Assembly (NCBI RefSeq): GCF_000190535.1
Contig: NC_015160.1
Location: 868,001 to 932,000 of the forward strand
From: Odoribacter splanchnicus DSM 20712
GTDB taxonomy: Bacteria > Bacteroidota > Bacteroidia > Bacteroidales > Marinifilaceae
Reading direction: 5' to 3'
Length of the DNA: 64,000 nucleotides
A program made the translations under genes and the position numbers. Below the pieces are notes generated by a model, which saw only the letters and a program-made list of their open reading frames with translations, searched no databases and was not told the DNA's origin. The first letter of the stretch is position 1, and each line of letters starts with the position of its first letter. Shown one piece after another: positions 57,764 through 64,000 of the stretch.

Positions 57764-60108
57764 TGGCTGAATTCGAATTCTTTAATCAGATACCCGATCC
57801 CTTTTTGTTTTAAAGCTGCAGCAGCTTGTTGTGCTTCTTCACGGGTATCGTATACACCGGTACAATAACGCACAACCCCATGGCTTAATTTCTCTGTAAA
57901 CACTACCCGAAACTGATTGAGGACAGCAGGTACATTTTTAAATACGCCCAACTGCAAAGTAAAAAAACGGCCTTTTACCGCCCTTAATTCCCTCAACTGA
58001 GTCTCTCCGATTTTTTTAGTTCCTTCTTCAGCAGCAACAGCCATCTGGTTCGGATTGAATAAAGAGTTCGGTCCCGGCTTATAATTCGTACGCAATACTT
58101 TAAACTCGATTCTCCGATTCAATTGCAAGGCCGTTTCCCGTTGCTCTCCTCTCAAACGGCCGAAAAACCTTTCGTTCAATACCTCCCCGACTTTAAAGAA
58201 CGGATATTCACGGGCATCCTTTTCATTGATTTGGCGGGGTTGAGTTTCCCCGTATCCTTTCGCTTCAAGCCGGTCCCAATACACCCCTTTCCCGATCAAA
58301 TAATCGACCACAGCCCGAGCCCGGTGTTCGGATAAAATCCGATTAGCTTCGTCGTTTCCCACCATATCCGTATGAGCGGACAACTCTATCGTTATATTCG
58401 GATTATCCTCCAGAATAGTCAATAATTCTTCCAGATTCTGTCGTGCCTCCGGACGTAACTCCCATTTAGCCACATCAAAATAGATATTAGGTATGACGAT
58501 CGGTTTTTCTATCGGCTGCATCCCGATCTGTAATTCATAAAGCCGGTCGGCTTTTTCCCGATAAGTCGATACCAGTCCCTTCCCTTTCAGGAAACGGGGA
58601 TGGTCGGTGACAAATACATACTCACAATCAGAAACGACTTCCATTTCTGCCCTTCCCAGTGAATCCGTCTCTAAATAAGAGACTTCTCCATTATCGGCAG
58701 TAACCGTAACATTTACTTTGGCTATCGGAAGTTCGGTCACTGTATTGACTGTCAATAAATTGATTTTCAATTGTTGCGGTATAAAACTAAAACGATAAAT
58801 ATGATCGTTTCGACCGCTTCGTCCCGAAGTAAGCAAACCGTCCTCCGTTCCCGGTTTAAAGGCAATACCGAAATCATCTGCAAAAGAATTTAAGGGTGCA
58901 GGCAAATGAATGATAACCTCCTTTCCAGCTACATTCCCCACTTTATACAAATCCAATCCCCCAAAACCATAATGCCCGTTAGAAGCAAAATAAAACTCTC
59001 CATTCTCTCTCACATAAGGAAACATCTCGTCCCCGGCCGTATTGATCAATTCGCCTGCATTCTGAGGTTGCCCCCATTTTTCCTCCAGCCTGTCCACATA
59101 CCAGATATCTTTTCCTCCGAACCCTCCGGGCAGCTGATCGGTGACAAAATACAACCGTAATCCGTCAGGAGTCAATGCCGGATGTCCGATAGAAACAGAA
59201 TCCCCGCAAATACCGGCTAAAGAAACGCTACCCCATTCTTTTTTTTCGGTTTCCTCCCCGGAATTAGCGGCTTGCCGGATTACTTTATAAATACGGGTAC
59301 CTACCTGGCTCTCTTTGATCATACGTGAAGAGGTGAAATAAAGTGTACGCCCATCGGGAGCAAAGCACATGACTCCTTCACTCCGGTTGGAATAAATAGA
59401 ATCTTTCTGCAATTCCGGTTGCAACCATCGTGGTTCCTTAAAACGCTTTACCTTCACTTTACCTTGTTTATCCGTAGATCTGATTTCCTGCACATACCTC
59501 GTCCCGTAGATATGGCTATACCCTTCGCCGGTAACCGGGTCTGTCTTTATTCTCTTTTTTCTCGGATCGGGTTTGCGCGTAGAAGCCAATAAAACCCGGG
59601 TCGTATCCCCCGGCACATACACCGGAGCGAAATCGCTGTACCTGGAGTTAAACTCCCGCTTCAAAGCTATCCGGTAACGCCCTTGTTCTCTCAGATCGTT
59701 ATCCACTTGTTCCAGATAATAAAGGCCATCGTTTCCTTTTCCATCACCGAACAATGCTTCTTGTTTACGATAATATTCCCTCGCCGTAGCGGTATCGTCG
59801 TTCATCACCGCAAGCTGAGCCACTTTCAGATAGATTTCAGGCATTTGCGGATTGGCTCTTTCGGCTTTTCTCAACCAGTTGTAAGCTTCTTTCAGCCGAT
59901 TTACATTTTGATTTACCTGCCCAGCCTTTATCGCTGCAAGTGCCTGAAAATCTTTGGATTTTGTTTTATGATAAGCCTTTTCGTATTTCGATCCGGCCTT
60001 ATAAAATCGTCCGGTCTCCGCCATACGATCCCCTCTCCTCATATAATATTTTGAAGAACAGCCCATCATTCCGACGAGCACACCACAAATAATCAGAAAA
60101 AATTTCAT
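57760..60108 (-). CDS. PorE-like outer-membrane lipoprotein (TPR, beta-propeller, Ig-like, OmpA domains)
   Basis: 782 residues from the ATG of MKFFLIICG; four more codons are possible. Lipobox GMMGC. Order of parts: TPR-like helices (about 20-130), PD40/WD40-like propeller blades (about 165-450, FAPDGRTLYFTSSRM, HPALTPDGLRLYFVTD), a carboxypeptidase-regulatory-like domain (about 460-540), an OmpA peptidoglycan-binding domain (about 550-670, IYFDVAKWELRPEARQNL, LSAHTDMVGNDEANRILSEHRA), and a C-terminal SPOR-like segment. The first four match PorE of the type IX secretion system. The SPOR-like tail is an addition I do not associate with PorE. Confidence 0.82.
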   Translation of the reverse strand: MKFFLIICGVLVGMMGCSSKYYMRRGDRMAETGRFYKAGSKYEKAYHKTKSKDFQALAAIKAGQVNQNVNRLKEAYNWLRKAERANPQMPEIYLKVAQLAVMNDDTATAREYYRKQEALFGDGKGNDGLYYLEQVDNDLREQGRYRIALKREFNSRYSDFAPVYVPGDTTRVLLASTRKPDPRKKRIKTDPVTGEGYSHIYGTRYVQEIRSTDKQGKVKVKRFKEPRWLQPELQKDSIYSNRSEGVMCFAPDGRTLYFTSSRMIKESQVGTRIYKVIRQAANSGEETEKKEWGSVSLAGICGDSVSIGHPALTPDGLRLYFVTDQLPGGFGGKDIWYVDRLEEKWGQPQNAGELINTAGDEMFPYVRENGEFYFASNGHYGFGGLDLYKVGNVAGKEVIIHLPAPLNSFADDFGIAFKPGTEDGLLTSGRSGRNDHIYRFSFIPQQLKINLLTVNTVTELPIAKVNVTVTADNGEVSYLETDSLGRAEMEVVSDCEYVFVTDHPRFLKGKGLVSTYREKADRLYELQIGMQPIEKPIVIPNIYFDVAKWELRPEARQNLEELLTILEDNPNITIELSAHTDMVGNDEANRILSEHRARAVVDYLIGKGVYWDRLEAKGYGETQPRQINEKDAREYPFFKVGEVLNERFFGRLRGEQRETALQLNRRIEFKVLRTNYKPGPNSLFNPNQMAVAAEEGTKKIGETQLRELRAVKGRFFTLQLGVFKNVPAVLNQFRVVFTEKLSHGVVRYCTGVYDTREEAQQAAAALKQKGIGYLIKEFEFSH

Positions 60109-60142
60109 AACCACATCCAACTAACCGACATCTGCCCCGATT

Positions 60143-61360
60143 TTACAAAGCAGCGATCAATAAATTTATATCTCTGGCTATCAAGCCCAACTTATCCGCA
60201 ATCACATTCTTAGTCAAAATTCCGTTATAAAGATAAACCCCTTCCCTTAACCCTGCATCCATCCGGATGGCATTGGTAAATCCTCCTTGCCTGGCAATAT
60301 GCTGAAGCATAGGTAAGAAAACATTACTATAAGCGATCGAAGCAGTCCGGGCTACCCGCGACAATACGTTCGGAACACAGTAATGGATTACTCCTTCATA
60401 AGTATACACCGGTTTTTCGTGAGTCGTCGGACCCGCTGTCTCAATACATCCGCCATGATCGATAGACATATCCACGATCACCGCTCCTCTTTTCATCAAC
60501 CTCACCTGGGCTTCCGAAACAACGGTATTCTCTCCGTTATCGAAACAACGCATAGCTCCGATAAGCACATCGGCCGAAGCCAACGCTTTATCCAATACCG
60601 GTTTATGAAAAACAGAGGTAAATACCCGCTGTCCCAAAACCTCGTTCAGCTTCCGGAGACGCTCGACCGAATGATCGAAGATTTTCACGGTCGCTCCCAG
60701 GCCTAAGGCTGCACGGGCAGCGAATTCACCCAAGGTGCCTGCTCCCAGAATAACGATTTCCGCCGGCGTAATCCCACTGATACCTCCCAAAACAATCCCT
60801 TTACCTCCCCGCGAATTATTAAGATATTCACTGGCTATCATGATGGCCGAATTACCGGCAATCTCACTCATAATCCGGACCACCGGATAATACCCCTCTC
60901 CGTCTTTCAAAATATCGAAACCGACTGCCGTCACTTTTTTCTGCATCATTTCGGTAATGGCATCCTTCCGCATGTCACAGAGTTTCAGAGGGGAAAGAAT
61001 CACTTGCCGGTCGTGCATATAAACCGTATCCCCGGCAGAAACAGAAGTCGCCTTAAGCACAACGTCGGCAGTATACACTTCACCTAAAGTCTCTACGATC
61101 ATAGCACCGGCATCGGCATATTCCGTGTCACCGTAATAGGCATTATTACCGGCCCCACGCTGGATCAACACTTCATGTCCCATAGAAACCAGGATATGAA
61201 CAGATTCGGGAGTGAGACAAATCCGGTTCTCCCCTTTCTCCAGCTCGTTCGGTATCCCCAGAATCAATTTCTTCTGCCTTTTATCCTGAAAAACTTCTTT
61301 TTCCTGATAAAGAAACCATTGCTTATTAATCGTTCCCGACATTCTGCCTGTGTTGTCCAT
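60143..61360 (-). CDS. ald: Alanine dehydrogenase
   Basis: 405 residues, NAD-dependent conversion of alanine to pyruvate and ammonia. The N-terminus after about 30 extra residues reads LILGIPNELEKGENRICLTPESV, the substrate-domain opening of the AlaDH/PNT family. Nucleotide-binding loop: VVILGAGTLGEFAARAALGLGATVKIFD. VDMSIDHGGCIETAGPTTHEKPVY is characteristic of alanine dehydrogenase. Transhydrogenase alpha subunits share the fold but have no partner genes here. Lies between tsaE and the PorE-like gene, all leftward. Confidence 0.9.
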   Translation of the reverse strand: MDNTGRMSGTINKQWFLYQEKEVFQDKRQKKLILGIPNELEKGENRICLTPESVHILVSMGHEVLIQRGAGNNAYYGDTEYADAGAMIVETLGEVYTADVVLKATSVSAGDTVYMHDRQVILSPLKLCDMRKDAITEMMQKKVTAVGFDILKDGEGYYPVVRIMSEIAGNSAIMIASEYLNNSRGGKGIVLGGISGITPAEIVILGAGTLGEFAARAALGLGATVKIFDHSVERLRKLNEVLGQRVFTSVFHKPVLDKALASADVLIGAMRCFDNGENTVVSEAQVRLMKRGAVIVDMSIDHGGCIETAGPTTHEKPVYTYEGVIHYCVPNVLSRVARTASIAYSNVFLPMLQHIARQGGFTNAIRMDAGLREGVYLYNGILTKNVIADKLGLIARDINLLIAAL

Positions 61361-61371
61361 AGTCTTAAAAG

Positions 61372-61788
61372 TTAAATTTCCACCTTCAATTCACGACTTC
61401 CATCCGGATTTTCAGTAAAATAACAATCGACGATACCTTCTGGAAGCAGCTCGTCTATTTTTTCAGGCCATTCGATAAAACAACGGTCTCCACTGAAAAA
61501 ATACTCTTCATAACCGAAATCAAGCGCTTCAGCTATATGGTTTACGCGATAAAAATCAAAATGATATAGGGATTTCCCATTTTTTGTCTGATACTCGTTG
61601 ACCAGGGCAAAAGTCGGGGAACTCACATCGTCGGTTACCCCCAGACAGGCTGCGACGGCCTTTACAAAAGTAGTCTTCCCTACTCCCATCGGTCCGTACA
61701 AAGCAAAAATAGTTTTGTCTCCGACATAATCCAAAAATTCTGCCGCCACTTTATTCAGATCTTCGAGATGATTGATTGTCCATTTCAT
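61372..61788 (-). CDS. tsaE: tRNA threonylcarbamoyladenosine biosynthesis ATPase TsaE
   Basis: 138 residues. P-loop GPMGVGKTTFVKA is near residue 32; SSPTFALVNEY and HFDFYR are the switch-like motifs, and FIEWPEKI completes the family set. It works with TsaB and TsaD to make t6A37 on ANN-decoding tRNAs; those genes are elsewhere. It begins 16 bp after the PorW-like stop on the same strand. Confidence 0.95.
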   Translation of the reverse strand: MKWTINHLEDLNKVAAEFLDYVGDKTIFALYGPMGVGKTTFVKAVAACLGVTDDVSSPTFALVNEYQTKNGKSLYHFDFYRVNHIAEALDFGYEEYFFSGDRCFIEWPEKIDELLPEGIVDCYFTENPDGSRELKVEI

Positions 61789-61803
61789 AGGCTTCTAAAT
61801 CCA

Positions 61804-64000
61804 TTAGTTCAAATAATATTTCTTAAAAAATTCAAGATAAACCTCTATATTCTTTTTGCCGGTCAATGTCTGCAAATTCACTTCAGTAATAATGAAATTC
61901 GTATAATCGACATTTCTCAGCGATTTGAATAATTTCCGGTTACCGATGACTGTCGTGAAATAACGCATCGCTTCTTCTTTGTTATTGAAACCGGACACCA
62001 CCATACAATCGTGTTCTTCATCGAACTTCAAATTGTTCAAAGTCAGTCCTGCAAAATTGAATTCTTCGAAAATTGTTTTCAGCCGGTAGGGATCGATCGT
62101 ATTGGGATAGAACAAAACGAACTTGTGTGCTACGCTCTTATTGTAAATATAATCCCCATCTTCAACCCCGATAGCTCCCGCACTTTTCAGATAATGATCA
62201 TCGAAAAATTTCAGGTATTCTTCCAGGTATTCATTTTCCTGCATAGCTTTGAGATTATGGGGAGTGATCAGGAATACTTCATAATCTACCCCGGCCAGCA
62301 AATCGAACAATTTCTTATTTTTCAGGACTGCCGACATATAGTCCAACGCCTGTTTCTTATTACCGATATGCTTGACCACTATCAATTCCAGATCCCGGTT
62401 ATAATCCCCTTTTTCGAATGTAAATGCAGGATCCACTTCCTGCAAAGCTTCTACAATGCGTTTCGTATTGACTTCCCGGAAAGGAACAGCCAAAACAAAA
62501 TGATGATTCTCTTGTTCTTCATTGTTAAAGACATGGGCAGCAGTCCCCCATTTCCCTACAATTTTCTCACCTTGGTAACGATCCTCAAAATAATTCTCGG
62601 TAAAGAAATCGACATACTGATCGATATTATTCAATCGCTTCAGGATAGAGAAGTTGTCCGGCGATATAGCGAACATCCGGTAACTTTCGTTTCCCAGAAT
62701 CTTCAACAAAAACTTATCCGTAGCTATTTTATACAAATATTCGGAAGCTTCCGAATACTGTCCGAACCGACGAACAACCAGCACCTCTTTTTTGTACCCG
62801 AGCTCTTCTTTTTTCATTTCATAACTTTTCCCTTCGGCCATTTCGGCAGCATGAATAAACTTCAAACGCGCTTTAAATCTGGTTTCCTGAACGGTTGTAA
62901 ATTCCTGTGGCAAAAACAATACCACCCATTGTTCTTTTTCTTTCTCGATTTTATAAGTTGTTTCTTCTTTCCGGCTACGACCAGCCAGTACTTCTTCATC
63001 GAATTGCCAATTGCGGTTCGCCTGTAAAGAACGGACCTGAGCCATTTCCGCTTCGGAATACCGAACAGGTTTTTCTCCTACCGCTAAAGAAGCCAGAATG
63101 TCGCTAGTCACCTGCAGGATCTCTTTTCCGGGACGGGCTGCGATTACCTCTTCCAAAGCGTTCTTCGCCTCCTGGGGAGAACCGGTATTTACAACACACA
63201 TCGCTTTCAGAAACAGCACATTTGCTTTCAATTTATTATCCGGGTACGCTTTCAGGATTCTGTCACAAATTTGTGCTGCTTCGTGGTAATAAACTTTTTG
63301 GTAATATCGGTAAGCTTCCTGATACTTTTTCTCTACCACTTTCAGCACATCTTCGACCTGACGGAAATAGTTCGGGTCTTGTAGTCCCCGGGCGAAATCA
63401 CTTTCAGGGAAAAGAGCGGTCAGCTCTGTTTTATATCTTTCAGCCTCTGCCGCCTTACCTGCCTTGAGAGCGGTCGTGGAAGCCAGATAATAGACCATCG
63501 GCAGATTAGCGGTATTTTTAAAACGCTGAATATAAGCATCGAAACACTCTAAAGCCTTTTCCGGATCATTCAAACGGTACAAATAAATTTCGCCGGCTTT
63601 ATAATAAGCTTCTTCGATCTGTTTTTCAGATGCCTGCAGCATTTCCGGTGTCAGGGGGAGATCCTGCAAATAATACTCCCTGCTCTTTACATCTTTCACT
63701 TCCCTTTCCCCTCCCGTCATCTCTGCTAATTCTTCGCCGGTTTCGTCTGCCAAACCGATACTTGCTTTGTTTCGTCTGCGCCAATTGTCTTCCAGCTTAC
63801 GCCGTCCCCATTTCCGCTTAAAATCATTTTTCCCCAGAGCAATCGTCACGGGATTATAAAAATACCAATCCCCTCCGCGGTTACCCTGTGAAAAAGCATC
63901 TCCCCGGCTAAGCATATCGTTACGGCGATAAAAATTACGCTCGGCCTGCTCCCTTCGTTCCTGTTCTTTGCGAGTATTTTCCTGCTCTTTAATCGCAGTG
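61804..64000 (-). CDS. PorW/SprE-like type IX secretion TPR protein, 5' end outside window
   Basis: The frame is open to the right edge (upstream codons read ...EQERREQAERNFYRRNDM), so the signal sequence and first TPRs are outside. Visible: GGDWYFYNPVTIALGKNDFKRKWG and RKLEDNWRR, a stretch I associate with PorW/SprE; TPR segments (YRLNDPEKALECFDAYIQRF, YHEAAQICDRILKAYPDN); and three C-terminal repeats of about 100 residues with pattern NKKQALDYM / NKEEAMRYF. PorW is a periplasmic lipoprotein needed for type IX secretion and gliding in other genera. It starts the leftward run PorW-like, tsaE, ald, PorE-like. Confidence 0.8.
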   Translation of the reverse strand, partial: TAIKEQENTRKEQERREQAERNFYRRNDMLSRGDAFSQGNRGGDWYFYNPVTIALGKNDFKRKWGRRKLEDNWRRRNKASIGLADETGEELAEMTGGEREVKDVKSREYYLQDLPLTPEMLQASEKQIEEAYYKAGEIYLYRLNDPEKALECFDAYIQRFKNTANLPMVYYLASTTALKAGKAAEAERYKTELTALFPESDFARGLQDPNYFRQVEDVLKVVEKKYQEAYRYYQKVYYHEAAQICDRILKAYPDNKLKANVLFLKAMCVVNTGSPQEAKNALEEVIAARPGKEILQVTSDILASLAVGEKPVRYSEAEMAQVRSLQANRNWQFDEEVLAGRSRKEETTYKIEKEKEQWVVLFLPQEFTTVQETRFKARLKFIHAAEMAEGKSYEMKKEELGYKKEVLVVRRFGQYSEASEYLYKIATDKFLLKILGNESYRMFAISPDNFSILKRLNNIDQYVDFFTENYFEDRYQGEKIVGKWGTAAHVFNNEEQENHHFVLAVPFREVNTKRIVEALQEVDPAFTFEKGDYNRDLELIVVKHIGNKKQALDYMSAVLKNKKLFDLLAGVDYEVFLITPHNLKAMQENEYLEEYLKFFDDHYLKSAGAIGVEDGDYIYNKSVAHKFVLFYPNTIDPYRLKTIFEEFNFAGLTLNNLKFDEEHDCMVVSGFNNKEEAMRYFTTVIGNRKLFKSLRNVDYTNFIITEVNLQTLTGKKNIEVYLEFFKKYYLN

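Overview
The window reads as chromosomal DNA of an anaerobic gut-type Bacteroidales bacterium. An Odoribacter or Butyricimonas relative is my best guess, from gene content and style only. Evidence for the phylum: promoters follow the Bacteroidetes pattern (TAnnTTTG just upstream of starts, weak Shine-Dalgarno sites), and many lineage-typical families are present (OstA-like protein, DUF4835/PorD, DUF2851, long NusB, PorE- and PorW-like type IX secretion proteins, SpoIIE-type phosphatase). I found no rRNA, tRNA, CRISPR array or prophage.

Layout. 0-5 kb: 3' part of a fused formiminotransferase-cyclodeaminase, a doubtful small ORF and a calcium P-type ATPase. 5-7 kb: a degenerate nucleotidyltransferase-HEPN protein and a CoA-type Nudix hydrolase, separated by a strongly structured non-coding element. 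7-12.3 kb: a leftward biotin operon (small ORF, bioB, bioA, bioF, bioG, bioC; no bioD here). 12.4-14.4 kb: queC-queD-queE for the queuosine precursor preQ0. 14.4-16.4 kb: RecQ-type helicase. 16.4-21.2 kb: envelope cluster of two parvulin/SurA-like proteins, a MoxR ATPase and an OstA/LptA-like protein. 21.5-26.2 kb: surface and coiled-coil proteins of unknown role. 26.2-29.2 kb: formate-tetrahydrofolate ligase and a membrane metallophosphoesterase.

29.2-32.8 kb: an IS element (17-bp inverted ends, 4-bp target duplication ACTT) has split the 5' end of a SpoIIE-type phosphatase gene; the insertion leaves a new hybrid reading frame. 32.8-45.6 kb: housekeeping genes, mostly leftward: LTA-synthase-like sulfatase, secreted GATase1-like protein, dnaB, 3'-5' exonuclease, fabI, recN, porD-like, nusB (rightward), LOG-family protein, gyrB. 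45.7-50.1 kb: a 43-codon ORF, the membrane pyrophosphatase hppA, a bacterioferritin gene broken by one extra base, and a META-domain lipoprotein. 50.2-55.8 kb: rimO, a YgiQ-type radical SAM protein, a TPR lipoprotein and a thioredoxin-fold protein. 55.7-57.3 kb: a small accessory patch with a RyR-domain protein, a Fic protein and a tail-to-tail VbhA-like antitoxin. 57.6-64 kb: a PorE-like OmpA lipoprotein, alanine dehydrogenase, tsaE and a PorW-like protein cut by the window edge.

The most interesting items are the convergent Fic/antitoxin pair, the IS-split phosphatase with a periplasmic CXXCH motif, the frameshifted bacterioferritin, a two-copy MITE-like repeat whose core is flipped relative to one flank, the structured element at 6.1 kb, and a QueE with an expanded cysteine spacing.
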